Source: Thalassotalea sp. 1_MG-2023 (GTDB lineage: Bacteria; Pseudomonadota; Gammaproteobacteria; Enterobacterales; Alteromonadaceae). Taken from it: a stretch of DNA of 50,264 bases. Under the pieces are notes generated by a model, which saw only the letters and a program-made list of their open reading frames with translations, had not been told where the DNA came from and did not search any database. A program made the translations under genes and the position numbers. The DNA is taken from contig NZ_JAUOPD010000024.1 of assembly GCF_030546745.1 (NCBI RefSeq), forward strand, positions 1 to 50,264, written 5' to 3'. Within the stretch, counting starts at the first letter, position 1. Each line of letters starts with the position of its first letter. Of the stretch, positions 33,871 through 42,783 are shown piece by piece.

Positions 33871-34884
33871 ATGAACAAAGGCACATTTTTTTGTATTGAT
33901 GCACATACGTGCGGTAACCCTGTGCGTTTAGTGACAAGCGGGCACCCAGAGCTAGCTGGAAAATCAATGAGTGAAAAACGCCAAAGTTTTTTAGCTCAAT
34001 ATGATTGGATAAGACGAGGGTTAATGTTTGAACCTCGTGGTCATGACATGATGTCTGGTGCTTTTTTATACCCTCCATGCAGTAATAATGCTGATGCCTC
34101 AATTTTGTTTATTGAAACATCTGGCTGTTTACCTATGTGTGGCCACGGTACTATTGGTACAGTCACAACCGCGCTAGAAGCTGGTTTATTAACACCAAAA
34201 ACTCCTGGGAAATTGATCATTGATGTACCAGCAGGGCAAGTAAATGTTGAATACGGTATGCAAGGCGATAAGGTGGAGTTTGTCAAAATCTACAATGTTG
34301 CTGCTTATTTGGCTCATCAGAATATTGCTTTAGATATTCCTCAGTTAGGTACAATAATTGTTGATGTCTCTTATGGCGGCAATTATTACGTAATCGTGGA
34401 GCCGCAAGAGAATTTTCCTGGGATTGAACACTGGAGTGCAGCAGATATATTACGTTGGAGCCCAGTTATACGCCAAGTTGCCAGCGAAGTATTAATTTGT
34501 GAACACCCTGAAGACCCAACCGTAAACGGTATCAGCCATGTGCTATGGACAGGCACACCAAAACATGAAAGCTCAAACGGTGCGAACGCCGTTTTCTATG
34601 GAGATAAAGCAATTGATCGTTCGCCATGCGGTACTGGTACAAGTGCTCGTATGGCACAATTATTTGCTAAGGGGTTACTTAAAGTAGGAGATAGCTTCAC
34701 TCATGAAAGCTATATAGGGAGTCAATTTGTTGGGCGTATTGAAGGTACCGTCACGCTTAATATTGCTAATGAAGAAATACTCGCTATTAAACCCAGTATT
34801 CAAGGTTGGGCAAAAGTATTTGGTAAAAACTGTATCACCATTGATGATGATGATCCTTACGCATTTGGTTTTACAGTTAAATAA
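33871..34884 (+). CDS. 4-hydroxyproline 2-epimerase
   Basis: A 337-aa proline racemase-family enzyme with both catalytic cysteines: Cys90 in PMCGHGT and Cys253 in DRSPCGTGTSARM. It interconverts trans-4-hydroxy-L-proline and cis-4-hydroxy-D-proline, the first step of the pathway. Proline racemase is an alternative, but the context of oxidase, semialdehyde dehydrogenase and Cys/Thr dehydratase favours epimerase. ATG 33871 follows TAGGA. It is the first intact gene after the deaminase remnant and is cotranscribed with the dehydrogenase 49 bp downstream. Confidence 0.92.
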   Translation: MNKGTFFCIDAHTCGNPVRLVTSGHPELAGKSMSEKRQSFLAQYDWIRRGLMFEPRGHDMMSGAFLYPPCSNNADASILFIETSGCLPMCGHGTIGTVTTALEAGLLTPKTPGKLIIDVPAGQVNVEYGMQGDKVEFVKIYNVAAYLAHQNIALDIPQLGTIIVDVSYGGNYYVIVEPQENFPGIEHWSAADILRWSPVIRQVASEVLICEHPEDPTVNGISHVLWTGTPKHESSNGANAVFYGDKAIDRSPCGTGTSARMAQLFAKGLLKVGDSFTHESYIGSQFVGRIEGTVTLNIANEEILAIKPSIQGWAKVFGKNCITIDDDDPYAFGFTVK

Positions 34885-34933
34885 GATAATTGATTTAAAT
34901 AAAGTAATCACAACGAAACGAAAGTGAGGCAAA

Positions 34934-36457
34934 ATGTCTATTTCAGGAAAAAATTTAATTGCCGGAGAATGGTCTGGTGATACTTTAGGCGGTTTTACAG
35001 CAATTCATGCCGCTGAAAATAAACCGATGCAAACTACCTTTGCTGATGCAACTGAACAAGAAGTTGAAACGGCAATTCAACAAGCTAATCAAGCGTTTGA
35101 AAGTTACCATGTATTACCTGCATTACAACGCGCTAACTTTTTACGAACAATAGGCGACGAAATTTTAGCGCTTGGCGATGAATTAGTTGACATGGCGTGT
35201 GCTGAAACAGGCTTACCTTCGGCGAGAATTCAAGGTGAACGAGGCAGAACCGTAGGTCAGTTAGGTTTGTTCGCGGATTTACTTGAGTCAGGTGAATATC
35301 AAGGTGTGATAGATTTAGCTGATGATAATAGACAACCATTACCTAAACCTGATACGCGTTTAGGATATTTACCTTTAGGGGTTGTTGGTGTATTTGCTGC
35401 AAGTAACTTTCCGTTAGCATTTTCAACTGCTGGCGGAGACACAGCGTCGGCATTAGCTGCCGGCTGTCCTGTGGTAATGAAAGCGCATGCTGCGCATCCA
35501 GGAACTGCTGAGTTAGTCGCTCTAGCCATGAGCCGTGCAATTGCTAAGTGCCAACTTCACCCAGGCATTTTCTCTTTACTGCAAGGGAAGAGTTACGCAA
35601 TTGCAAGTCAAGTGGTAACACATCCATTGGTTAAAGCGGTAGGCTTTACTGGTTCAGAGCGTGTTGGCATGATCTTGCAAAAACAAATTAACGAACGTGA
35701 AGAGCCCATTCCTTTTTATGGTGAATTAGGCAGTATCAATCCGCAATTTATTATGCCTAATAAGTTGAAAGCTGAGGCTGTTTCAACGGCGCAAGCACTT
35801 GTTGCTTCGTTAATGATGGGACAAGGGCAATTTTGTACTAGTCCTGGAATTTGGGTGTATGTTGAAGGCGAAGGTAGTCAGGAGTTTGAAGCAGCGGCAG
35901 CCGAAGCTGTTGCTAATACAGAAGCCGGCATTATGCTGACGCCAGCGATTGCTGGTAACTATCAAAATACAGTTGCACAATGGCAAAAGTTACCTAATGT
36001 TTCGCTCCTTGCTCAAGGCAAGTCGGGGGCCGAACATCATTGCTCTGCGGCTTTATTTCATACAGATTTCGCAACGTTTAAAAATACTGAAATGTTAAGT
36101 GAAGAAGTTTTTGGTTCTTCCGCATTAATGGTACGGGTGAAAACACTTGATGAAATGTATGAATTTTCACGATTATTAAAAGGTAATTTAACCGCGAGTA
36201 TTCATGCCATAAATGATGATTTAGCACAAAGTCAATCTCTTGCTAGATTACTTGCACATAAGGTAGGGCGCTTAATATACAACCAAATGCCAACTGGTGT
36301 TGAAGTGTGCGCATCAATGAACCATGGCGGGCCATTTCCTGCGTCAACTGATATTAGAGCGACTTCTGTTGGTAGTGAAGCGATTAAACGTTTTCAACGA
36401 CCGATTTGTTATCAAAATATGCCATTGGAATTATTGCCTGAGCAGTTAAAAAATTGA
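34934..36457 (+). CDS. alpha-ketoglutarate semialdehyde (2,5-dioxovalerate) dehydrogenase
   Basis: A 507-aa NADP-type aldehyde dehydrogenase with the nucleophile C301 in GQGQFCTSPG. FAASNFPLAFSTAGGDTASALAAG forms the coenzyme side (in part) and GELGSINPQF holds the general-base Glu. The C-terminal MNHGGPFPASTD, typical of dioxovalerate dehydrogenases, is also present. It oxidises alpha-ketoglutarate semialdehyde to 2-oxoglutarate, the last step of 4-hydroxyproline breakdown. It follows the epimerase gene, and a terminator comes after it. Confidence 0.92.
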   Translation: MSISGKNLIAGEWSGDTLGGFTAIHAAENKPMQTTFADATEQEVETAIQQANQAFESYHVLPALQRANFLRTIGDEILALGDELVDMACAETGLPSARIQGERGRTVGQLGLFADLLESGEYQGVIDLADDNRQPLPKPDTRLGYLPLGVVGVFAASNFPLAFSTAGGDTASALAAGCPVVMKAHAAHPGTAELVALAMSRAIAKCQLHPGIFSLLQGKSYAIASQVVTHPLVKAVGFTGSERVGMILQKQINEREEPIPFYGELGSINPQFIMPNKLKAEAVSTAQALVASLMMGQGQFCTSPGIWVYVEGEGSQEFEAAAAEAVANTEAGIMLTPAIAGNYQNTVAQWQKLPNVSLLAQGKSGAEHHCSAALFHTDFATFKNTEMLSEEVFGSSALMVRVKTLDEMYEFSRLLKGNLTASIHAINDDLAQSQSLARLLAHKVGRLIYNQMPTGVEVCASMNHGGPFPASTDIRATSVGSEAIKRFQRPICYQNMPLELLPEQLKN

Positions 36458-36472
36458 TAAAATTTAGATAAG

Positions 36473-36505
36473 AAAAGGAGCTAATTTCACTAGCTCCTTT
36501 TTTTT
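36473..36505 (+). terminator. intrinsic terminator after the semialdehyde dehydrogenase gene
   Basis: AAAAGGAGCTA and TAGCTCCTTTT form an 11-bp stem with a 7-nt loop and a run of eight to nine Ts. It lies 16 bp past the stop codon and separates the catabolic operon from the regulator gene. Confidence 0.92.
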
Positions 36506-36553
36506 AATGCACAAATGCTTATAATGGGCACCATCTTAAGTAGGAAAACGTTT

Positions 36554-37216
36554 ATGAGCATAGTTTACAAAACACGTACCCAATTGGTTGTTGAGACTTT
36601 AAGGGAAAAAATTCTTAATGGTGAAATTAAGGCTGGCCAACCATTACGTCAAGCTGCGTTAGCTGAAGAATTAAATGTTAGCCGAATTCCTGTCAGGGAA
36701 GCCTTATTGCAATTAGAAGCTGAAGGACTCGTTGCGTTTGAACCGCACAAAGGCGCTACTGCGACAGAATTAAACATTGAACAGGTAGATGAACTATTCG
36801 AATTACGGGCAATGCTAGAGTGTGATCTACTGGCTGCATCAATTCCTAACCTGAGTGACGAAACACTAGAGCATGCAACACAACTACTTGGTAAATTAGA
36901 TAAAGCCTTAGGCAAAGAGAATGCAGCAAATACTTGGAGTGAATTAAACTCTGACTATCACAACTGTTTATATTCAGGCGCTAATCGACCACAAACACAA
37001 GAACTTGTGAATATGCTGAATAAAAATGCTGATCGTTATATTCGAATGCATTTACTGTGGGCGGGCGGTATTTCCAAAGCAGAATCTGAACATAACGAAT
37101 TACTTGCGTTATGTAAGTCAGGCGATATTGAAAAAGCTATGGTGTTAATGAAACAACATATTTTAGGCTCGCGTGACGAAATTAAAGAATTTTTATTGCA
37201 ACGTGAAAATGGCTAA
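36554..37216 (+). CDS. GntR/FadR-type transcriptional regulator of the hydroxyproline locus
   Basis: A 220-aa protein: N-terminal winged helix (LRQAALAEELNVSRIPVREALLQLEAEGLV) and a C-terminal all-helical FCD ligand domain with likely metal-binding His/Asp residues (D near SDYHNCLY, and SEHNELLALC). ATG 36554 is chosen since AGGA lies 9 nt upstream; an earlier frame start at 36515 overlaps the promoter region. FCD regulators usually respond to a pathway metabolite. The TGTATACA operators at 28446 and 33565 are likely targets. Confidence 0.88.
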   Translation: MSIVYKTRTQLVVETLREKILNGEIKAGQPLRQAALAEELNVSRIPVREALLQLEAEGLVAFEPHKGATATELNIEQVDELFELRAMLECDLLAASIPNLSDETLEHATQLLGKLDKALGKENAANTWSELNSDYHNCLYSGANRPQTQELVNMLNKNADRYIRMHLLWAGGISKAESEHNELLALCKSGDIEKAMVLMKQHILGSRDEIKEFLLQRENG

Positions 37217-37239
37217 AATTTTCTATTTAAAATCAATAA

Positions 37240-37285
37240 AATAAATGCTGATTTTGACGGTTAAAAAATCAGCATTTATTGACTT
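37240..37285 (+). terminator. intrinsic terminator after the GntR gene
   Basis: AATAAATGCTGATTTT and its exact complement form a 16-bp stem with a 9-nt loop, followed by GACTTTTTC. It starts 24 bp past the stop codon. Confidence 0.8.
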
Positions 37286-37434
37286 TTTCTCTTCGAGTCT
37301 ATAGTATTCCCGCGCTTTTTAACGCTTATCATCTTGTTTTCATACTTTTCTTCTAAGCTTTATAGATAGTAAGCGACTCTTTAATTATTTTATTTGCCGA
37401 CTTTTTGGCATAGCCTACAAAACACGGGAAACTC

Positions 37435-38991
37435 ATGTTTGAACTAAAAGCCAGCAAAGTTGGCAATTTAAAAAATGATGTCTTATCTGGTTTAACTGTT
37501 GCTTTAGCATTGGTACCAGAAGCAGTTGCATTTGCATTTGTTGCGGGTGTAGATCCATTAGTTGGTTTATACGCGGCCTTTATGGTTGGCTTAATTACGT
37601 CAATTTTTGGCGGACGTCCAGGTATGATTTCAGGTGCTACTGGTGCAATGGCTGTTGTTATGGTCAGCCTTGTCGCGCTTCACGGTGTTGAGTATTTATT
37701 TGCCTGTGTGGTGTTAACCGGTATTTTACAGATACTCGCGGGTATATTTAGGCTGGGTAAGTTCATACGATTAGTACCACACCCTGTTATGTTGGGTTTT
37801 GTGAACGGTTTAGCTATCGTTATTTTCTTAGCTCAGTTAGGCCAATTTAAAGTCGCTAACAGTGAAGGCATTTTCGTATGGATGCAAGGCAATCAATTAG
37901 CAACCATGATTGGCTTAATCGTACTTACCATGGGTATTATACATTTCTTACCGAAATTAACTAAAGCGGTTCCTTCTTCTTTAGTTGCGATTATTGTGGT
38001 TACGGTGCTGGCGCAAAGCTTAGATTTAGATGCTCGCACTGTTGTTGATTATTTACGTGATATGACAAATGATCCTGCTGCTTCTATTGCTGGAGGCTTA
38101 CCAACGTTTGCTATTCCTCAAGTTCCGTTTAATTTTGAAACATTACGCATTATTTTCCCATTTGCGTTAGTGCTTGCTGCTATTGGTTTAATCGAGTCAT
38201 TGTTAACGTTAACGTTAATCGATGAGTTAACAGGCACTCGCGGACGCGGCAATAAAGAATGTGTCGCTCAAGGTATGTCTAATACGGTCAACGGCTTTTT
38301 TGGTGGTATGGGTGGTTGTGCCATGATCGGCCAATCAATGATTAATGTGAATTCAGGTGGCCGTGGCCGTGCGTCAGGTATTACTGCTGCACTTGGATTG
38401 CTTTGCTTTATCTTATTTGCATCAGGGCTAATCGAACAAATACCGCTGGCGGCGCTGGTAGGGGTTATGTTTATTGTGGTGATTGGAACCTTTGAATGGT
38501 CAAGCTTTCGTATTATGCGCAAAGTACCAAAAGCTGATGCATTTGTTATTGTGTTAGTTTCTGGCGTTACAGTTGCCACTGATCTGGCTGTCGCTGTGGT
38601 TGTGGGTGTAATTGTTTCAGCTTTAGTATTTGCTTGGGAACATGCAAAACACGTTATTGTTGAACGCTTTGAAAATGAACAAGGCTCTACCGTCTACGAA
38701 GTTAACGGACCACTGTTTTTTGGCTCTGTATCAAGCTTTTTGGAACAGTTTGACATTGAAAAAGATAGCGACGATGTCATTGTCGAGTTTAAAAACTCAC
38801 GTGTTGCAGATCATTCAGCGATTGAAGCGATAGACACACTTGCAGAGCGTTATATTGCACAAGGTAAAAAAATGCACTTGAAACATTTAAGTAATGAATG
38901 TTTAGAGTTGTTGGAAAAAGCCGGTGATTTGGTAGAAGTTAATGTGATCGAAGATCCAGATTATCATATTGCCAGTGATAAGCTTGCTTAA
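37435..38991 (+). CDS. SulP family anion transporter with STAS domain
   Basis: A 518-aa SLC26/SulP protein. The membrane domain covers about residues 15-405, with the SulP start [18 protein letters not shown], then [32 protein letters not shown] (in part) and a [13 protein letters not shown] stretch. A cytoplasmic STAS domain follows (about 425-510, [20 protein letters not shown] to DHSAIEAID). Members carry sulfate, bicarbonate or other anions, often with sodium or protons. It is transcribed alone; no carbonic anhydrase or sulfur gene lies beside it, so the substrate is open. Confidence 0.92.
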   Translation: MFELKASKVGNLKNDVLSGLTVALALVPEAVAFAFVAGVDPLVGLYAAFMVGLITSIFGGRPGMISGATGAMAVVMVSLVALHGVEYLFACVVLTGILQILAGIFRLGKFIRLVPHPVMLGFVNGLAIVIFLAQLGQFKVANSEGIFVWMQGNQLATMIGLIVLTMGIIHFLPKLTKAVPSSLVAIIVVTVLAQSLDLDARTVVDYLRDMTNDPAASIAGGLPTFAIPQVPFNFETLRIIFPFALVLAAIGLIESLLTLTLIDELTGTRGRGNKECVAQGMSNTVNGFFGGMGGCAMIGQSMINVNSGGRGRASGITAALGLLCFILFASGLIEQIPLAALVGVMFIVVIGTFEWSSFRIMRKVPKADAFVIVLVSGVTVATDLAVAVVVGVIVSALVFAWEHAKHVIVERFENEQGSTVYEVNGPLFFGSVSSFLEQFDIEKDSDDVIVEFKNSRVADHSAIEAIDTLAERYIAQGKKMHLKHLSNECLELLEKAGDLVEVNVIEDPDYHIASDKLA

Positions 38992-39010
38992 GCGAAAGTT
39001 TTGTTTAATA

Positions 39011-39040
39011 GGTCTATAGGTTATAGTTAATCTATAGACC
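39011..39040 (+). terminator. hairpin between the SulP and DUF1289 genes
   Basis: GGTCTATAG and CTATAGACC form a 9-bp stem with a 12-nt loop, 19 bp beyond the SulP stop. No poly-T run follows, so it is at best a weak terminator or an attenuator before the small gene at 39057. Confidence 0.4.
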
Positions 39041-39056
39041 CTTAACTGCGTGACGT

Positions 39057-39362
39057 ATGCAATTAGAATTTTTTGATGTTCCAAGCCCTTGTATCGGTAT
39101 TTGTCAATCAGATGACAAAGGCTATTGCTTAGGATGCATGCGTACTCGCGATGAAAGACAACTGTGGATAAATTTAACTTCGGATGATAAACAAAAAGTC
39201 ATTAAACGCTGTATTCAACGTAAAAAGCGAAAAGATGGCAAGCTCAAAGCGAAGGAAAAACCACATACTACTGATGAAGATCAGCCCTCTTTATTTGACC
39301 CCCCTAGTAAAAAGTCACTCGATAGCAACAGCGATATAGATTTCGGTGATTTTGAACTGTAA
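39057..39362 (+). CDS. DUF1289 domain protein
   Basis: A 101-aa protein. Its first half is a DUF1289 domain with C12, C16, C24 and C27 (SPCIGICQSDDKGYCLGCMR), probably a metal or Fe-S site, and the following DERQLW stretch. The second half is a low-complexity charged tail ending in acidic residues (DIDFGDFEL). The role of the family is unknown. The ribosome site is weak and the gene sits 65 bp after SulP. Confidence 0.85.
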   Translation: MQLEFFDVPSPCIGICQSDDKGYCLGCMRTRDERQLWINLTSDDKQKVIKRCIQRKKRKDGKLKAKEKPHTTDEDQPSLFDPPSKKSLDSNSDIDFGDFEL

Positions 39363-39461
39363 TACCACGTTCGCTTATATTTTGTTAAATGGTTTCTAAA
39401 GCCGCTTATTGATTTCTCGTCTATTCTTAAATGATATAGATAGTAAATGAGCAATGTTTAA

Positions 39462-40895
39462 TTGAGTGAACAAAACACTAAACCAAGTTACCAACAATTA
39501 GAGCAAGAGCTACTGGCACTTACTTATAGTGAAAAGTTGCAGCATGCTTTATTTAAAATCGCGTCAATTTCTCATGATGATCTTGAATTACAAAGTTTGT
39601 ATCAGCAAGTGCATCAGATCACCAATGCGGTTATTGAAGCGAATAATTTTTTTATCGCGCTTTTAAATGAAGAAGAACAACATATTGAACTTGTTTATTT
39701 TGTGGATGAAAAAGACGTTGACGAGAAAGACTTAACCGGCGAAATAATTCCCTTAGATCAGGGGTTAACCTCTTACGTGATCAAAACCAGAATCCCCCAA
39801 CTTTTGAACCAAAGTAGTATTGAAGCCTTAATCGAGAAAGGTAAGATAAAAGACGTATTGGGTTCAGCCGAATTTACTAGTTGGATAGGTGCACCAATGC
39901 TTAGCGGAGAAACACTCCATGGTGTTATTGTTGCTCAAACATATCAAGACAGTAACCTATATACTGACAACGATTTAAAGGTATTGAATTTTGTTGCAAA
40001 TCAACTTGCTAGTGCGATTGAAAGCCATGTAAATGAAAGTCAACGAAGAGATGCACAGCATAGGCTTGCCGAGCAACACCGGTTACTTAAGCAACAAAAT
40101 AAGCAACTGAATATCACCATTAAACATTTACAAACTACGCAGCAAGAATTGGTGCAAAAAGAAAAGATGGCTTCATTAGGTGGTTTGGTTGCGGGGATAG
40201 CTCATGAAATTAATACGCCGTTAGGTATTTGTGTTACCGGCGTTAGCCACTTGATGGAAGAATTTAACTTTATTAAAAATAGTTATGAAAAACAAACGTT
40301 ATCAGAAGAAAGCTTACAAGAGTTTTTTGCTGAACTTGAACAAGGGTTAACGATACTAAAAAGTAATACGATACGAGGCGCAGCTTTAGTGAAAAGCTTT
40401 AAGCAGGTTGCTGTTGATCAGTCTTCTAATGAAACGCGTAATATCAATGTAAAGGCATATATTGATGAAATATTATTATCGTTAAAACCTAAATTAAAAC
40501 GAGTCAATCATCAGGTGATTGTTGAATGCCCTGAGCAGATAACCATGAACATTAATGCAGGCGCATTATCACAAATATTGAGTAATTTGATCTTAAACTC
40601 ACTTATTCATGGATTTGCTGAGCATGATCATGGCCGTATACAAATTGTTGTGCGAGGTAAAAAAACTGCGATTAATATTCACTACGCTGATAATGGAAAA
40701 GGATTAACCGGCGAACAATTGTCTTGTTTATTTGAACCTTTCTTTACGACTAAGCGAGGTCAAGGAGGAAGTGGTCTGGGAACACATTTAATTTATAATT
40801 TGGTTCAATCTTTAAAGGGAAAAATTAAAGTAAAAAGTGAAGAAGGCAAAGGTTTAGCTTATTTAATTAGTCTACCGTACTCTTCTGATGAATAA
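39462..40895 (+). CDS. cytoplasmic GAF-domain histidine kinase, orphan
   Basis: A 477-aa soluble kinase: N-terminal GAF domain (about 25-190, with IELVYFVDE and GAPMLSGETLHGVIVAQ), a Gln-rich coiled coil (about 195-235), H248 in GIAHEINTPLG and a HATPase domain (LILNSLIHGF, ADNGKGL, GGSGLGTHL). It lacks transmembrane segments. The start must be TTG at 39462, since a stop codon is directly upstream in frame and no ATG fits; no clear ribosome site is seen. It is convergent with an HD-GYP response regulator 41 bp away, a plausible partner. Confidence 0.88.
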   Translation: MSEQNTKPSYQQLEQELLALTYSEKLQHALFKIASISHDDLELQSLYQQVHQITNAVIEANNFFIALLNEEEQHIELVYFVDEKDVDEKDLTGEIIPLDQGLTSYVIKTRIPQLLNQSSIEALIEKGKIKDVLGSAEFTSWIGAPMLSGETLHGVIVAQTYQDSNLYTDNDLKVLNFVANQLASAIESHVNESQRRDAQHRLAEQHRLLKQQNKQLNITIKHLQTTQQELVQKEKMASLGGLVAGIAHEINTPLGICVTGVSHLMEEFNFIKNSYEKQTLSEESLQEFFAELEQGLTILKSNTIRGAALVKSFKQVAVDQSSNETRNINVKAYIDEILLSLKPKLKRVNHQVIVECPEQITMNINAGALSQILSNLILNSLIHGFAEHDHGRIQIVVRGKKTAINIHYADNGKGLTGEQLSCLFEPFFTTKRGQGGSGLGTHLIYNLVQSLKGKIKVKSEEGKGLAYLISLPYSSDE

Positions 40896-40935
40896 ATAAA
40901 CTTTATGACTATTTAAGTGTTAACATGATTTAAAA

Positions 40936-42456
40936 CTAAACATCTTGATACTTTTGGTTAATGTCAACGGCCAAAGCAATGTTTTCTAACATAATGCCAA
41001 CTATATTGGGATCAAGATGCGTTCCAGCAGCCTCACGCAAAAAAGATTGTACTTGTTCGAGCGGCCAAGCATCTTTATAGCAACGTTTATGGGTAAGTGC
41101 ATCGAATACGTCTGCAACTGATACAATACGTGCGAATAGATGGATATTTTCACCAGCTAGCCCTCTGGGGTAACCTGTACCATCAAATTTTTCATGATGT
41201 TGAGCTGCTATGATGGCGGCAGCTTGCAATATAGGCCTTTTAGAACCATGAAGAATGTTTTCACCTATCGTGGGATGTAACTTCATTTCATCCATTTCAT
41301 CATCAGTTAACTTCCCTGGTTTTAATAAAATACGGTCTGGAGTGGAAATTTTACCTATGTCATGCATGGGAGCAGCTTGTTTTAATAATTCAGCTTCAGA
41401 AACATCCATGCCTGATTTGATCGCTAACATATAAGATACTTCAGCCATTCGGCGAATATGGTTACCTGCTTCATTGGAGCGAGACTCTACAACATCACCA
41501 AGACGGTAAATAAGTTCTTCCTGAGTTTCAACAATCTCTCGATTAAGTAATAAATTATCGAACGCTAAGCTAATATTTCCTGAAAATACTTCAAGAAGCT
41601 TCGCATCAATATCTGACAGTGACTCAATACCGCTTAAATAAAGTAAGCTTATTTTCTCGCTATTACTGGGAAAGTACCCAACTAACACGTTGTTTTTAAA
41701 TATACTTCGCTTCTCTTTGATTGCTAAATTTAGGTATTCAAATGCTTGCTTTTTAGCAACGTTTTCATCGTTATTAGATATTTCTGCGATCACTTGAAAA
41801 TCATTTTCAGTGTAAATTGCCCCTAAACCTTTAACTTGCAGTAGCATGCTTTGTTGGTTAATTTGTAATAAAGACATGATTTGTTGTAATAACCCATTGA
41901 AAAACTCTCTAAGTGAACGCTGCTCTAACACATTACCTGTTGCATCAATAACGCGTTCTAAGCCTGAACGGTATCGTTCTTGATATTTTCGCGCTTTATC
42001 GACTTCAATAATATCTCGATAAGCACGCAGTGCAGTAAATACAGTTGTGAATAGTTTTTTACGATCTAATTCTGTTTTTTCTTTGTAGTCATTAATATCA
42101 AATTCGACAATAACTTTTTCTTCGGGGGCCTGTCCGGGTTGGCCTGTGCGCAAAACGATACGGGAAAATTGATTATTGAGATCTTGGCGAATCCATTTGG
42201 CTAGCAATAATCCAGCATCGTCTGTTTCCATCACTACATCTAAAAATACCAGCGCAATATCTTGTTCTTCCATTAACACTTTTTTTGCTTCTTCTGCAGA
42301 ATATGCATGCAAAAAAGTGAGTTTACGTTCATCTAATTCAAAGCGTTTTAATGCCATTTTTGTGATCTGATGAATATCTTCTTCATCATCAACAATGAGA
42401 ACACGCCATGGGGGTGAGTCTACGGCTGCTTTTTGTGACAAAAAAGATAAAGGCAT
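40936..42456 (-). CDS. response regulator with HD-GYP cyclic-di-GMP phosphodiesterase domain
   Basis: A 506-aa protein: receiver domain with D23/D24 and phosphoacceptor D73 (LVFLDVVM), a middle DUF3369-like domain (about 160-310) and an HD-GYP domain (about 315-495). The catalytic motifs are intact: HDIGK (H365-D366), the QHHEKFDGTGYP block and the following RIVSVADVFDALTH. It should hydrolyse c-di-GMP when phosphorylated. The nearest kinase gene is the convergent GAF kinase at 39462. Confidence 0.92.
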   Translation of the reverse strand: MPLSFLSQKAAVDSPPWRVLIVDDEEDIHQITKMALKRFELDERKLTFLHAYSAEEAKKVLMEEQDIALVFLDVVMETDDAGLLLAKWIRQDLNNQFSRIVLRTGQPGQAPEEKVIVEFDINDYKEKTELDRKKLFTTVFTALRAYRDIIEVDKARKYQERYRSGLERVIDATGNVLEQRSLREFFNGLLQQIMSLLQINQQSMLLQVKGLGAIYTENDFQVIAEISNNDENVAKKQAFEYLNLAIKEKRSIFKNNVLVGYFPSNSEKISLLYLSGIESLSDIDAKLLEVFSGNISLAFDNLLLNREIVETQEELIYRLGDVVESRSNEAGNHIRRMAEVSYMLAIKSGMDVSEAELLKQAAPMHDIGKISTPDRILLKPGKLTDDEMDEMKLHPTIGENILHGSKRPILQAAAIIAAQHHEKFDGTGYPRGLAGENIHLFARIVSVADVFDALTHKRCYKDAWPLEQVQSFLREAAGTHLDPNIVGIMLENIALAVDINQKYQDV

Positions 42457-42783
42457 AACAAGTGTGTTTTAAGTTAGGGTACTTTAATGTATAGCGTACT
42501 CTTAAATATTTTGCCTAAGAAAATAAGGAGATATGTTAAATATTAGTCAATTGTTTATTGCATGATCCATGTAAACAAACGATTTGGCGGGTTAATATGT
42601 CAGTGTATTGATAATCATACTGTAGTGTAAACATATATGTGCAAAGAACAGTGACAAACATTATCTTGCAGTTCAACCCACTACATAGCGTTTATTTCGG
42701 CCACTGTTATAATGAGAAAAATTTTATCGCATGTTATTAACGATTACTAGCCATAGTAACATGCTGACTTATGGAGTGTTTTA
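42457..42783. other. intergenic region between the HD-GYP regulator and fahA
   Basis: A 327-bp AT-rich gap between two divergent genes. TATAAT at 42708-42713 could be the -10 box of fahA, but no convincing -35 accompanies it. No hairpin or repeat is seen. Confidence 0.4.
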
